DNA of 64,000 nt from an uncultured Paracoccaceae bacterium (GCA_947503765.1 CANNFA010000004.1:248001-312000); one strand, 5' to 3'; positions 30,038 through 39,260 are shown, numbered from the stretch's first letter. Made by a program: numbers and translations. The notes: a model not told the origin generated them from the letters alone.

Positions 30038-30433
30038 ATGGGAAACGATCTGTTGAAAACGCTCGCCGCGTCGGCCAGCGGCATGCAGGCCCAGGCCACG
30101 CGCCTGCGCCATGTCTCCGAAAATATCGCCAATTCCGACACGCCGGGCTATCGGCGCAAGATCGTGGCGTTCAACGAGGTCAAGACCGCGGGAGGCACGG
30201 AAGGCCCGGTGGCCGCCGGCCGCGTTCGGCTCGACCAGTCGGATTTGCCGAAAGTACACGACCCCTCGCACCCCCTTGCCGACGAAACCGGCCATTACGA
30301 TGGATCGAATGTCGATCTGGTGGTCGAGATCGCTGACGCGCGCGAAGCGCAGCGCAGCTACGAGGCGAACCTCAAGATGTTCGACCAGGCGCGGAAAATG
30401 TCATCGCGCCTGCTCGAAATGCTCAGAAGATAG
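30038..30433 (+). CDS. flgC: Flagellar basal-body rod protein FlgC
   Basis: 131 residues. Signature 'VSENIANSDTPGYRRKIV' at ~25-42, then 'VKTAGGTEGPVA', and the terminal helix 'DAREAQRSYEANLKMFDQAR'. It builds the proximal rod with FlgB, FlgF and FliE and is exported without a signal peptide. The gap to flgB is 9 bases. Confidence 0.95.
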   Translation: MGNDLLKTLAASASGMQAQATRLRHVSENIANSDTPGYRRKIVAFNEVKTAGGTEGPVAAGRVRLDQSDLPKVHDPSHPLADETGHYDGSNVDLVVEIADAREAQRSYEANLKMFDQARKMSSRLLEMLRR

Positions 30434-30444
30434 GAGATACCGGG

Positions 30445-30741
30445 ATGGACATCCGTTCGTTTCTTGCAACCCACACCTATGCCGCAACCCGCCCGGCAAC
30501 AGAGCCGGCACCCGCGCCGGACGGCGCCGCATCTCCCGATGCGTTCGGAACCCTCGCACGGGATTTTGTGGAAACGCTCCGCAACGGGGAGGAGACTGCC
30601 AAGGCGGCCATGATGGGCGATGCCGACCCGCATGCGCTTGTGGCGGCGCTGGCCCAGACGGAACTGGCGGTCGAAACCGCCGTGACGGTGCGCGACAAGG
30701 TCGTCGAGGCGTACCAGGAAATTCTGCGGATGCCGGTCTAG
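30445..30741 (+). CDS. fliE: Flagellar hook-basal body complex protein FliE
   Basis: 98 residues. After an Ala/Pro-rich leader, 'LARDFVETLRNGEETAKAAMMGDADPHALVAAL' (in part) and 'AVTVRDKVVEAYQEILRMPV' match FliE, the adaptor between the MS-ring/export gate and the rod. It ends in the conserved 'YQEIL-MPV' tail. Three bases separate it from fliQ. Confidence 0.94.
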   Translation: MDIRSFLATHTYAATRPATEPAPAPDGAASPDAFGTLARDFVETLRNGEETAKAAMMGDADPHALVAALAQTELAVETAVTVRDKVVEAYQEILRMPV

Positions 30742-30744
30742 CCG

Positions 30745-31014
30745 ATGATGGACGAGGCGATGTTCTACGACACGCTGCGTCAGGGTCTGTGGATCGGCGT
30801 GCTGATCTCGACGCCGATCCTGGCCGTGGCGCTTGTGTCCGGGCTTGCCGTGGGGCTGTTCCAGGCGCTGACCTCGGTGCAGGAAATGACCCTGACCTTC
30901 GTTCCCAAGCTGCTCGCCATCGTGGTCGTGTTCTGGGCGACGATGGGGTTCATGACCGAGACGCTTACAGGTTTCTTCACGCGCTACATCGTTCCGCTGA
31001 TCGCAGGAGGATAG
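30745..31014 (+). CDS. fliQ: Flagellar export gate protein FliQ
   Basis: 89 residues with two membrane helices (~17-40 and ~50-75). 'LISTPILAVALVSGLAVGLFQALTSVQE' followed by 'TLTFVPKLLAIVVV' is the FliQ pattern. It forms the core export gate with FliP and FliR, which here are encoded in two other transcription units. ATG at 30745, with a second ATG directly after it. Confidence 0.95.
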   Translation: MMDEAMFYDTLRQGLWIGVLISTPILAVALVSGLAVGLFQALTSVQEMTLTFVPKLLAIVVVFWATMGFMTETLTGFFTRYIVPLIAGG

Positions 31015-31018
31015 GATA

Positions 31019-31735
31019 TTGGACAATTCCGGCTACATCGCACTGACCCGGCAATCCGGGCTCAGGCGCGAGATGGATGCGATCGCGCACAACATCGCGA
31101 ATGTCTCGACCACCGGGTACCGGCGCGAGGGGCTGATCTTCTCGGAACATGTCCGCTCTACCGGTCCGGGCAGCGATTCGCTGTCCATGGCCAATGCGGA
31201 TGCGCGCAATATCGGGCTGAGCCAGGGGCCGATGACCCAGACCAACGGCACGTTCGATCTTGCCATCGAGGGCGACGGGTTCTTTCTGATCGAGGCGCCG
31301 GAGGGACAGATGCTGACCCGCGCCGGCGCATTCACCCCCGATGCGGGGGGCGAGCTGGTGGCGCCGGACGGTGCGCGGCTTCTCGACGGGGGCGGTGCGC
31401 CGATCTTCATTCCGCCCGATGCGCGCGCGGTGTCGGTCGCGGCCGACGGAACGCTGTCCGTCGACGGTGAGCCGTTCGCGCAGATCGGCCTGTGGAACGC
31501 TGCCGATCCGAACGATCTTGGCCGGCGCGCCGGCAGCCGGTTCTTTCCCGAGGGCGGTGTGCAGCCGTCAGAGGACGGACGGATCCTTCAGGGTTTTCTC
31601 GAAGGCTCCAACGTGGAGGCGGTCTCGGAAATCGCCAGGATGATCGAGGTGCAACACGCCTACGAGCAGGGACAGAAATTTCTCGAGCGCGAAGATGAAC
31701 GGGTTCGTGCCGTCATCCGCACTCTGGGAGCATAA
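31019..31735 (+). CDS. flgF: Flagellar basal-body rod protein FlgF
   Basis: 238 residues. 'MDAIAHNIANVSTTGYRREG' is the rod signature, 'TNGTFDLAIEGDGFFLIEAP' the central FlgE/F/G region, and 'EVQHAYEQGQKFLEREDERVR' the C-terminal helix. It starts with TTG at 31019, supported by GGAGGATAGG just upstream and full N-terminal family match. Part of the proximal rod. Confidence 0.93.
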   Translation: MDNSGYIALTRQSGLRREMDAIAHNIANVSTTGYRREGLIFSEHVRSTGPGSDSLSMANADARNIGLSQGPMTQTNGTFDLAIEGDGFFLIEAPEGQMLTRAGAFTPDAGGELVAPDGARLLDGGGAPIFIPPDARAVSVAADGTLSVDGEPFAQIGLWNAADPNDLGRRAGSRFFPEGGVQPSEDGRILQGFLEGSNVEAVSEIARMIEVQHAYEQGQKFLEREDERVRAVIRTLGA

Positions 31736-31747
31736 AGGAGCAGAGCA

Positions 31748-32533
31748 ATGCGCGCCCTTCAGATCGCAGCAACCGGAATGAGCGCCCAGCAGATGCGGGT
31801 CGAGGTGGTGTCCAACAACCTCGCGAACATGAGCACCACCGGCTACAATCCGCGCCGGGCGGAGTTCTCCGACCTGCATTACCAGCAGGTGACGCGGCCG
31901 GGAACGATCAACGCCACCGACGGAACGGTTCTGCCCACCGGGGTGCAACTGGGCCTGGGTGTCCGGCCGGCCACGGTCTCGCTGAACCTGTCGCAGGGCA
32001 CGTTGTCGATGACCGGGGGCGATCTGGATGTCGCCATCGAGGGCAACGGCTATCTCGAAGTTACCCTGCCCGACGGGCGCAGCGCCTTTACCCGCGACGG
32101 CGGGCTGAAGCGAACGGCGGACGGGCTTATCGTGACATCGGACGGCTTTCCCGTCGTGCCGGATATCGTCATCCCGGATGACGCGCGGTCGGTGTCGGTC
32201 AACGCGCAGGGCGAAATCTGGGCCTATTTCACCGACCAGGTGCAACCTGAAAGCCTTGGCCAGTTCACGCTGTCCGGGTTCTCCAACGCCAAGGGGCTGG
32301 AGGCGATCGGCGGCAACCTGTTCGTCGAGACCGCTGCATCGGGCCCCGCGCTTGTCGCGCTGCCGGGCGAGGACGGGCTGGGGACGCTGCGTCAGGGCTA
32401 TCTGGAGGAAAGCACGGTCGACGCGGTACGCGAGGTGACCGAACTGATCGAGGCGCAGCGCGGCTACGAGCTGAACGCGAAGGTCATCACCGCGGCGGAC
32501 CAGATGCTGGCCTCGACGACACAGGTTCGCTGA
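31748..32533 (+). CDS. flgG: Flagellar distal rod protein FlgG
   Basis: 261 residues, the standard length. 'MRALQIAATGMSAQQMRVEV' starts it, followed by 'NNLANMSTTGYNPRRAEFSD', 'GGDLDVAIEGNGYLEVTLPDG' and the C-terminal 'TELIEAQRGYELNAKVITA'. It makes the distal rod through the P and L rings. Its stop overlaps the flgA start (TGATG). Confidence 0.96.
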   Translation: MRALQIAATGMSAQQMRVEVVSNNLANMSTTGYNPRRAEFSDLHYQQVTRPGTINATDGTVLPTGVQLGLGVRPATVSLNLSQGTLSMTGGDLDVAIEGNGYLEVTLPDGRSAFTRDGGLKRTADGLIVTSDGFPVVPDIVIPDDARSVSVNAQGEIWAYFTDQVQPESLGQFTLSGFSNAKGLEAIGGNLFVETAASGPALVALPGEDGLGTLRQGYLEESTVDAVREVTELIEAQRGYELNAKVITAADQMLASTTQVR

Positions 32534-32976
32534 TGCGCCTGCGATTCGCCCTGGTTCTCGCCTTGATCGTGCCGGTTCCGGCCATCGCCGACACACTGGT
32601 TGCGGCGCGCACGATCCGCGCGCGGGCGATCATCGCGCCGGCGGATCTGAGCGTGATCGGGCAGGACATACCCGGCGCACTTGCCACACCCGACGAGGCG
32701 CTGGGCCTCGAATCCCGCGTCGTTCTCTATGCCGGCCACCCGATCCGGCCCGGTGATATCGGGCCGCCGGCGATCGTCGAAAGAAACCAGATCGTAACAC
32801 TCGTCTTTCAGAGTGGACCCCTGACGATCCTTGCCGAAGCGCGTGCGCTGGGCCGCGCCGGCGTGGGCGACATGGTGCGTGTCATGAACCTTGCCTCGCG
32901 CAACACGGTCAGCGGCGTTGTGCGGCCGGACGGGTCGGTCACCGTCGGCTCTCCGCCCAACCTGGCAACCCGATAG
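32533..32976 (+). CDS. flgA: P-ring assembly chaperone FlgA (short form)
   Basis: 147 residues with a signal peptide (~1-20, 'LVLALIVPVPAIAD'). The SAF-type domain shows 'RTIRARAIIAPADLSVI' and 'VVLYAGHPIRPGDIGPPAIVERNQIV' in order, with the tail 'ASRNTVSGVVRPDGSVTV'. It helps the P-ring protein FlgI assemble in the periplasm. flgI itself is not in this window. Start overlaps the flgG stop. Confidence 0.92.
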   Translation: MRLRFALVLALIVPVPAIADTLVAARTIRARAIIAPADLSVIGQDIPGALATPDEALGLESRVVLYAGHPIRPGDIGPPAIVERNQIVTLVFQSGPLTILAEARALGRAGVGDMVRVMNLASRNTVSGVVRPDGSVTVGSPPNLATR

Positions 32977-32985
32977 GAGCTTCGG

Positions 32986-33714
32986 ATGCGCCTGATCCTT
33001 TTCTGCCTGGCTGGTCTTGGCCTGCTGTCCGCCTGCGGACGGCTCGAAGATGTCGGCCGCGCGCCGGACTTCTCGCCGATCCGCGAAACGGATGAATATT
33101 TCGCGATGATGAGCCGGCCGTTTCCGGTATCCTTGGAAGACGAAACACCGCTCGGTCCCGCCTCGCTGTGGAATGGCGGGCGCGAGTCGCTTCTGGGCGA
33201 TCGGCGCGCCATGCAGCAAGGCGATATCCTGACCGTGGTCATCGAGATCGACGACAGCGCCGAAATCTCCAATTCCACCGAACGGACACGAAGCGGGTCG
33301 GAAAGCCTTTCGATCCCGCAGCTCTTCGGAATTCCGCAGCGGATCGCGCCGGAACTGCCGAGCGGCGCATCGCTCGACAATGCCGTTTCGACCGACAGCA
33401 ACAGCTCTTCGGCCGGAGACGGATCCGTGCGCCGCAACGAAAAGCTTGAATTGCGGGTCGCCGCGACGGTGACGGGCGTCTTGCCGAACGGTGTGCTCCA
33501 GATCGTCGGCCGGCAGGAGGTTCGGGTGAATTTCGAGCTGCGTGAATTGCTGGTGACCGGCTATGCGCGGGCGCAGGACATCTCGCGGCAGAACGAGATC
33601 ACCTATGACAAGATCGCCTCGGCCCGCATCTCCTATGGCGGGCGCGGGCAGATCACGGATGTCCAGCAGCCCCGCTACGGCCAGCAGATCGCCGACATCC
33701 TTCTGCCATTCTGA
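32986..33714 (+). CDS. flgH: Flagellar L-ring protein FlgH
   Basis: 242 residues, a lipoprotein: the signal ends with the lipobox 'LLSAC' at ~13-17. 'SLWNGGRESLLGDRRAMQQGDILTVVIEI' (in part) and 'GVLPNGVLQIVGRQEVRVNFE' are FlgH hallmarks, as is 'QNEITYDKIASARISYGGRG' near the end. It forms the outer-membrane ring around the rod. Sits 9 bases after flgA. Confidence 0.95.
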   Translation: MRLILFCLAGLGLLSACGRLEDVGRAPDFSPIRETDEYFAMMSRPFPVSLEDETPLGPASLWNGGRESLLGDRRAMQQGDILTVVIEIDDSAEISNSTERTRSGSESLSIPQLFGIPQRIAPELPSGASLDNAVSTDSNSSSAGDGSVRRNEKLELRVAATVTGVLPNGVLQIVGRQEVRVNFELRELLVTGYARAQDISRQNEITYDKIASARISYGGRGQITDVQQPRYGQQIADILLPF

Positions 33715-33725
33715 GAGGGCGCGAC

Positions 33726-34241
33726 ATGCGAAAACTGTTCCCGATCGTTCTTGCCCTGATCGGTCTGGGCGCCGGTGTCGGCGCGGGTATCGTGCTGCGC
33801 CCCGGTCCCGAGGCACCGGTATCGGTCAACCCGTGCGGCGATGCCGCCGCGCCGGATCCGATGCATGCCGAGGCGGTGAGCGACGATCACGGCGGCGGCG
33901 CGACAGAGGCCGGGACCGAATTCGACTACGTCAAGCTGAACAATCAGTTCGTCATTCCCGTGGTCAAGGAAAGCCATGTCGCATCGCTCGTGGTGCTGTC
34001 GCTCAGCCTCGAAATTCCGGTCGGAACGAGCGACGCAATCTACCGGCGGGAGCCGAAACTCCGCGACGCCTTTTTGCAGGTGATGTTCGATCACGCGAAC
34101 GCCGGCGGGTTCGACGGCACGTTTACCGATACCAGCCAGATGGACGCATTGCGGCGCGCACTTCTGGAAGTGTCGCAAAAGCTGATCGGACCGGGCGTGC
34201 ACGACATTCTGATCATGGATATCGTTCGCCAGGACACCTGA
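33726..34241 (+). CDS. Second FliL-like protein
   Basis: 171 residues. One N-terminal membrane segment (~5-25), an acidic/His linker, then a FliL-type periplasmic domain: 'FVIPVVKESHVASLVVLSLSLEIP', 'REPKLRDAFLQVMFDHAN' and 'SQKLIGPGVHDILIMDIVRQ'. The classical FliL is encoded separately at 43796. Closing the flgH operon, it may be a basal-body or stator-associated variant. Family placement is by pattern; the function is inferred. Confidence 0.8.
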   Translation: MRKLFPIVLALIGLGAGVGAGIVLRPGPEAPVSVNPCGDAAAPDPMHAEAVSDDHGGGATEAGTEFDYVKLNNQFVIPVVKESHVASLVVLSLSLEIPVGTSDAIYRREPKLRDAFLQVMFDHANAGGFDGTFTDTSQMDALRRALLEVSQKLIGPGVHDILIMDIVRQDT

Positions 34242-34265
34242 ACAACCGGGCCGCCCGCAGCGGCA

Positions 34266-34604
34266 CTACCCTTTGCGCATCTCCAGCTTCGACAGCGCCT
34301 GAGCACGGCCAAAGGCCCGCCGGGCCCGCATGCCCTGTTCCTCCACTTCCGCCGCGTTTTGGGCCAGTTCGGCCGTCAACTGGCAAAGCCGGTCTGCATT
34401 CGCGCGCAGCCACGGCTCTGCCATGCCGGAAAGATGGGCCGCATCGGGCGCGGCCTGGGCCAGCGCGGCGGCCCGCGCTGCCCGGCAGTCGTCCACCGCT
34501 TTTCGGCAGATCTCGCGCTTGCGCGCGAGGTTGCCCAAAGCCGCAAGCTCGCGTTCCTTCAGCATCGCCGCCAGTTCGCTCAGTTTCCGGATTTCCTCAT
34601 CCAT
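34266..34604 (-). CDS. FliJ-like coiled-coil protein
   Basis: 112 residues, nearly all helical, with heptad-like Leu/Ala spacing and a tail 'RARRAFGRAQALSKL' that resembles FliJ/YscO proteins. FliJ links the FliI-FliH ATPase to FlhA. The ATG at 34604 overlaps the flhB stop by 8 bases, so it is coupled to an export-gate gene. No diagnostic motif exists for FliJ, so this rests on size, coiled-coil character and position. Confidence 0.6.
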   Translation of the reverse strand: MDEEIRKLSELAAMLKERELAALGNLARKREICRKAVDDCRAARAAALAQAAPDAAHLSGMAEPWLRANADRLCQLTAELAQNAAEVEEQGMRARRAFGRAQALSKLEMRKG

Positions 34605-35691
34605 TGGGTTTGCTTCTCGCTTTTGCCCGCAACGCCTCGGCAAAGCGGATCGCAGCCGCAACGGCCTGGTAGTGTTCGGGATGAATTTCCTGCCCGATCC
34701 GGATCGTCGCATAAAGCGCGCGGGCGGTCGGGGGATCGCGGTGGATCGGGATCGATGCGTCCGCCGCCAGCTCCCGGATGCGCGCGGCGATCTCGTCGAC
34801 GCCCTTCGCGATGCAGGTCGGCGCGGATCCCGGCGTTCGCGCCCAGCTCAGCGCCACGGCATAGTGCTGCGGGTTCACGATGATGACATCCGCTTTCGGA
34901 ATGTCGGACAGCATCGAGTTCATCGCGATCTCCTGGGCGCGCTGCCGTCTTTGCTGCTTGACGTGCGGATCGCCCTCGGATTGCTTCATCTCGTCGATCA
35001 ACTCCTTGCGGGACATCATGTTTTTGCGGCGATGCTCCTGGTGCTGCCAGAGGAAGTCGATCACGCCGAGAGACAGCGCCACCACCAGGACCAGCGAAAG
35101 AAACTGGACCGCCAGGCGCCCGAGTTCTGCCAAGGCCGTCGATGCCGCGAATTGCGAGGTCGCCACGATGATCGGCATCTGCCTGTACAGGAAGACACCC
35201 AGAACGACCGAGTAGATCGTGAGCTTGGCCGCGCTCTTGGCGAATTCGAAAAGCCCGCCCCTGCCGAACTTGTTCTTTGCGTTCGAAAGCGGAGAAATCC
35301 GGTTCAGTTTCGGCTGAAGCTTGTCCGGGGCGAAGACGAGAGCGCGTTGCACGACGGTTGCAAGCAGCGCGGCCATGGCCGGCAGACCCAACCACAGCGA
35401 CAGGGGCGCGGCCAGTTCAAGGCCCAGCCCGAATGACAGCGGCCCGCCGGCTTCTGTGAACCACAGGGTCGACAGGCTGTCCGCCTGTTCGAGCATGATC
35501 GAAAGGCTCGCGCCGAGTTGCAGAAGGCTGGTCCCGCCGAAAAGGATCAGCAGCAATAGAAACCCGGCATAGACCGCCGCCGTGGTCAGATCGGTCGATT
35601 TGGGAATTTCCCCGCGCTTCCGGGCATCCGCAAGCTTCTTTTCCGTCGGTTCGTGGGATTTCTCGCCGCTTTCGTCCGGATCCTGGCTCAT
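34597..35691 (-). CDS. flhB: Flagellar export switch protein FlhB
   Basis: 364 residues. N-terminal 'SHEPTEKKLADARKRGEIPKS' (in part), four membrane segments to ~210, then the cytoplasmic domain with the self-cleavage site 'IIVNPQHYAVAL' (Asn-Pro-Gln-His). Cleavage at the NPxH motif allows FliK to switch export from hook to filament substrates. The ATG overlaps the fliR stop (ATGA). Confidence 0.96.
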   Translation of the reverse strand: MSQDPDESGEKSHEPTEKKLADARKRGEIPKSTDLTTAAVYAGFLLLLILFGGTSLLQLGASLSIMLEQADSLSTLWFTEAGGPLSFGLGLELAAPLSLWLGLPAMAALLATVVQRALVFAPDKLQPKLNRISPLSNAKNKFGRGGLFEFAKSAAKLTIYSVVLGVFLYRQMPIIVATSQFAASTALAELGRLAVQFLSLVLVVALSLGVIDFLWQHQEHRRKNMMSRKELIDEMKQSEGDPHVKQQRRQRAQEIAMNSMLSDIPKADVIIVNPQHYAVALSWARTPGSAPTCIAKGVDEIAARIRELAADASIPIHRDPPTARALYATIRIGQEIHPEHYQAVAAAIRFAEALRAKARSKPNG

Positions 35692-36464
35692 CCGGCACCC
35701 CAGGGATTTCCCAGGAAGGTCAGAAAGCTACGCCCCCAGACCGACAGGATGATCGGAAGGGTCAGAAACAGAAGGATCAGACCGCCCGCGGTGATCGCCG
35801 GGGCCCCGACGAAGGCGACCATCAGTTGCGGCATCGCCTTGTTGATGACGCCGAGTGCGACGTTGTAGATGAAGGACGCGATGACGAAAGGCGCGGCGAG
35901 GGTGAATGCAAGCTCGAACGCCGCGGCGATCCGCGACGTGCCCCATTCCGCCACCAGATCGGGTGCCGGGAAGATCCCCGGAGGAAAGGCGATATAAGTG
36001 CCGATCAGAGCCTCCGACACGCGGACGTGCAGGCCGGACATCACCGCCAGGCACAGCCCGGCGATCACCATGATATGCCCCATCGCGGGCATCGGCTCGA
36101 CTCCGGCGGTGCCGAGAATCTGCGAGAGCGAGGTGGATTGCGCGGCGATCGATCCGGCGACCTGGAGCACGATCACGAACAGCCGAAGGGTGATCCCGAA
36201 GACCAGCCCGATCACCGTTTCGCTCAGGAGCAGAAGCAACAGAGAGTCGGCCCGGCGCAGCGACGGCACGATGTCGGCCGCGACCGCCGGCGCAACAATG
36301 ATCGTGAAGCACAAGGCAAGGGCAAGGCGCACGCGCGGCGGGACCGTCTGTTCGCCGAATGCCGGCAACAGGGCCATGACCGCGCCGATCCGCAGGAAAA
36401 CGACAAAACCCGCCGCAAGCGACATCTGGCCCGATTCCAGCAATCGCGCCAGCAGGAAGGTCAC
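35688..36464 (-). CDS. fliR: Flagellar export gate protein FliR
   Basis: 258 residues with about six membrane helices: 'AAGFVVFLRIGAVMALLPAFGE' near the start, 'LVFGITLRLFVIVLQVAGSIAAQ' in the middle, and 'PQLMVAFVGAPAITAGGLILL' late. The start is GTG at 36464, overlapping the flhA stop (GTGA); the same frame stays open for more than a kilobase upstream, but that is antisense-like sequence inside flhA. Forms the export gate with FliP and FliQ. Confidence 0.94.
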   Translation of the reverse strand: MTFLLARLLESGQMSLAAGFVVFLRIGAVMALLPAFGEQTVPPRVRLALALCFTIIVAPAVAADIVPSLRRADSLLLLLLSETVIGLVFGITLRLFVIVLQVAGSIAAQSTSLSQILGTAGVEPMPAMGHIMVIAGLCLAVMSGLHVRVSEALIGTYIAFPPGIFPAPDLVAEWGTSRIAAAFELAFTLAAPFVIASFIYNVALGVINKAMPQLMVAFVGAPAITAGGLILLFLTLPIILSVWGRSFLTFLGNPWGAG

Positions 36465-38551
36465 GCGGCGACCATGCCGACCACGGCCGGTTTTGCGTCG
36501 GTTCCGATCTCTTCGAACGCGAAGACCGGGTTCGTGATGCCCTTTGCGGACAGAACCGTGCGCAGGAATCGCCGCCGCCTGCGGGAGGTCACGAGCGCCG
36601 GGTAAACCCCGTCTTCCCCGATCCGGGCCAACCTCTCGGCCACGTTGCCGGCAAGCCGGTTGAAGTCTTCGGGCGGCAGGGCGACATCCGCGCGGCCGTT
36701 TTCCGTGTCGAGTTGGTTGTGAAAGAACTTCTCCTCCCATTCGGGGGCGAGCTGAACCAGGGGAATTGTGCCGTCCTCGCGCTTCAATTCCGCCACGAAC
36801 TGGAACGCGATCCGTTGCCGGACGTGTTCGCAGATCGACTCGGGCGTCGCTTGGGCGCCGCGCGCCTCGGCGATGGATTCGATGATGAGCGCAAGGTTCC
36901 GGATCGACACCCGCTCTTCCAGGAGCAGTCGGAGAACGGATAACAGCAGGTCCATCGGCACCTTGTCGGGCACCATCTCGTCGAGAAAACGCTTGTTCGC
37001 CTGGGCGCGTTTCGGATCGCTCAGGTTGGTGAACTCTTCCAGAAGACGCCGAAGCGCCTTGTGGCTGAGCAGCCGCGGAAAGTTGCGCTTGATCACCTCG
37101 AGCAGATGGGTCGCCAGAACCTCTGTCGGGGTCACGATTGTCGATCCGGCAAGGGTTGCCTGCTCTCGGTCGCCCGGCGGGATCCAGCGCGCCGGCGCGT
37201 CGTAGACGGGTTCGCGCACGGACGTCCCTTGTGGCACTTCGCCCTCTTCGGCCTGGGCGATGGCCAGGACCATGTCCGGCAGCAACCTGTCGCGGGCCTG
37301 TTCGACACCCTGGATCCGGACCCGATACTCGCCCGGCGGCAGGGCCGCTTCGTCGGTCAGCCGGATTTCCGGCAGGATCAGGCCGTAAACCGTCGCCACA
37401 TGGGTGCGCATGTTCGAGATCCGCGCATCGAGGCCGATGGCCGGATCCAGAACCATGGAGACGAGATCCGGCGCGAATTCGACGTGTATGTCGTCGAGGT
37501 CGAGCACATCGCCAAGCGATGCCTCGGGTCTTTCCGCCTTCTCCGAGGCGGATGCCTGCGCCTTTTCCGCGGCGTCGCGTTTGCGGTTGAATCTCAGTCC
37601 GAACCACGCTGCCGATCCCAATGCGGCCGATCCCAGAACGAAGGGTACGAAGGGCAATCCGGGCACCAGGGCGAACAGGGCCATCAGCACCGCCACCGTC
37701 ACAAGAGCCGCGGGATAGCGGCCGATCTGGCTGAACAATGCCGAATCCGTCGACCCCGACAGGCCGCCCCGGGCCAACAGAAGGGCGGAAGCGATGGAGA
37801 TGATGACGGCCGGAATCTGGCTGACCAGCCCGTCGCCAACCGTGAGTATCGCATAGGTTTCGAACGCTTCGCCAAGCGGCATTCCATGCAGGGCGGCCCC
37901 GATCACAAGCCCCATGACAAGGTTCAGGAGCGTGATCAGCAGGCCGGCGACCGCGTCGCCTTTCACGAATTTCGACGCGCCGTCGAGCGAGCCGAAAAAG
38001 GTCGTCTCCTGCTGCTCGCGCTCGCGCCGCGCTTTTGCCTCTTCGTGGCCGATCGCCCCGGCGGACATGTCGCTGTCGATGGCGAGCTGCTTCCCCGGCA
38101 TCCCGTCCAGGGCAAAGCGCGCGCCGACTTCCGCCATGCGCGCCGCGCCCTTGTTGATCACGACAAAATTCACGATCAGCAACACGCCGAACACGACAAG
38201 CCCGAGAAAGACGCTGCCGCCCATCACGAACATCGCGAACCCCTCGATGACATTTCCTGCCGCCCGCGTCCCGGTATGGCCCTCACCGATGATCAGCTTC
38301 GTCGAAGAGACGTTCAGTGACAGGCGCAACATCAGCGAGGCCAGAAGGACCGTCGGGAATACCGAAAAATCCAGTGGCCGTTCGATGAACAGCGTCACGG
38401 TGAAGATCAGGATCGCGAGCGCGAAAGATGCGGCAAGGCCGATATCCAGAACCCAGGCCGGCATCGGCAGGATCATCATGACGATCACGGCCATCAAAGC
38501 GAGTGCCAGCAGGATCGTCGGTTGGAAGAACTGGGAGAGACGAATGGTCAT
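36461..38551 (-). CDS. flhA: Flagellar export protein FlhA
   Basis: 696 residues. About eight N-terminal membrane helices (~15-320), with the conserved cytoplasmic loop 'FVVINKGAARMAEVGARFALD' then 'PGKQLAIDSDMSAGAI'. The C-terminal cytoplasmic domain binds chaperone-substrate complexes and contains 'ATHLLEVIKRNFPRLLSHKAL'. It is the proton-driven part of the gate. Four bases separate it from the transglycosylase gene upstream; fliR follows with a GTGA overlap. Confidence 0.97.
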   Translation of the reverse strand: MTIRLSQFFQPTILLALALMAVIVMMILPMPAWVLDIGLAASFALAILIFTVTLFIERPLDFSVFPTVLLASLMLRLSLNVSSTKLIIGEGHTGTRAAGNVIEGFAMFVMGGSVFLGLVVFGVLLIVNFVVINKGAARMAEVGARFALDGMPGKQLAIDSDMSAGAIGHEEAKARREREQQETTFFGSLDGASKFVKGDAVAGLLITLLNLVMGLVIGAALHGMPLGEAFETYAILTVGDGLVSQIPAVIISIASALLLARGGLSGSTDSALFSQIGRYPAALVTVAVLMALFALVPGLPFVPFVLGSAALGSAAWFGLRFNRKRDAAEKAQASASEKAERPEASLGDVLDLDDIHVEFAPDLVSMVLDPAIGLDARISNMRTHVATVYGLILPEIRLTDEAALPPGEYRVRIQGVEQARDRLLPDMVLAIAQAEEGEVPQGTSVREPVYDAPARWIPPGDREQATLAGSTIVTPTEVLATHLLEVIKRNFPRLLSHKALRRLLEEFTNLSDPKRAQANKRFLDEMVPDKVPMDLLLSVLRLLLEERVSIRNLALIIESIAEARGAQATPESICEHVRQRIAFQFVAELKREDGTIPLVQLAPEWEEKFFHNQLDTENGRADVALPPEDFNRLAGNVAERLARIGEDGVYPALVTSRRRRRFLRTVLSAKGITNPVFAFEEIGTDAKPAVVGMVAA

Positions 38552-38555
38552 TGTT

Positions 38556-39260
38556 CTATTCCAGGAAAATCAGCCGTGTTGAGGACGATGAATTCCCGAT
38601 CGGAACGAGGGAGCCCATCTGCGGAGCCCCCGCTGGAGAGTCGGACAGAAAGGGAACGAAGGTCGCCAATCGCGTCGGTGTCGTGGCCCTCTCCGGCTCG
38701 AGTGGCGGGGATAGCGATGCGCGGATTTGCTCGAAACGGGTCCGGTAGCGCGCCGCACGTTCCGGTGTTCGAGAATGGTAGGCCCCTGCGGCGAGGCTCC
38801 AGTCGCCCGTTTCCGCGTAAAGCTGGCTTAGAAACCTGGCGGCATATCGGGCGTTTTCGGCCGGATCGAACATGGCTTCGAGCGAGGCGAATGCCTGGCC
38901 GTGCCAACGGTAGTTGATCTGAAAACAGCCAATGTCGAAACTGACAGCGCCCTGCGAGAGACGGGTCTCGGAGAATCGCAGGGCCTCGGGGAAGGACGGG
39001 AACCAGTGTCCCTCACCCTCCATGTTGACGGCCCACGGCCAAGCCCTGAGTGCGCCGTCAATGTTGCGCCCGGTCTCATTCAGGGCAATCGCGCGAAGCA
39101 CATCGACCGGAATACCGCTCTCCTGCGCCGCGGCGACGGCGGCGCGGTCGCACACCGCGGCTGTCTCGTTGGCACCGAGGGGTCTGGCCAGAATCAGGGC
39201 CAGAATTGCAATGGCGGTTTTGCACCGAAGCCGGCGCCATCCTGCCGATTGCGGCTCCAT
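38556..39260 (-). CDS. Lytic transglycosylase (SLT domain) in the flagellar operon
   Basis: About 234 residues. Signal peptide (~1-30, 'TAIAILALILARPLGA'), then a lysozyme-like fold: catalytic Glu in 'RAIALNETGRN', 'GCFQINYRWHG' and 'NARYAARFLSQLYAETGDW'. It would open peptidoglycan for rod passage, a job done by the C-terminal half of FlgJ in enteric bacteria; the FlgJ here lacks that half. The start at 39260 puts the signal peptide at the N terminus; 39290 is an alternative. Confidence 0.88.
   Translation of the reverse strand: MEPQSAGWRRLRCKTAIAILALILARPLGANETAAVCDRAAVAAAQESGIPVDVLRAIALNETGRNIDGALRAWPWAVNMEGEGHWFPSFPEALRFSETRLSQGAVSFDIGCFQINYRWHGQAFASLEAMFDPAENARYAARFLSQLYAETGDWSLAAGAYHSRTPERAARYRTRFEQIRASLSPPLEPERATTPTRLATFVPFLSDSPAGAPQMGSLVPIGNSSSSTRLIFLE

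Noticed and set aside
34250-34264. Small GCCGC/GCGGC hairpin between fliL2 and the fliJ-like gene
   Set aside because: Five pairs and no T run; too weak to call a terminator in GC-rich DNA.
36465-37607. N-terminal extension of the fliR frame into flhA
   Set aside because: The extension is Arg-rich shadow of flhA; the GTG at 36464 overlaps the flhA stop and gives a normal FliR.
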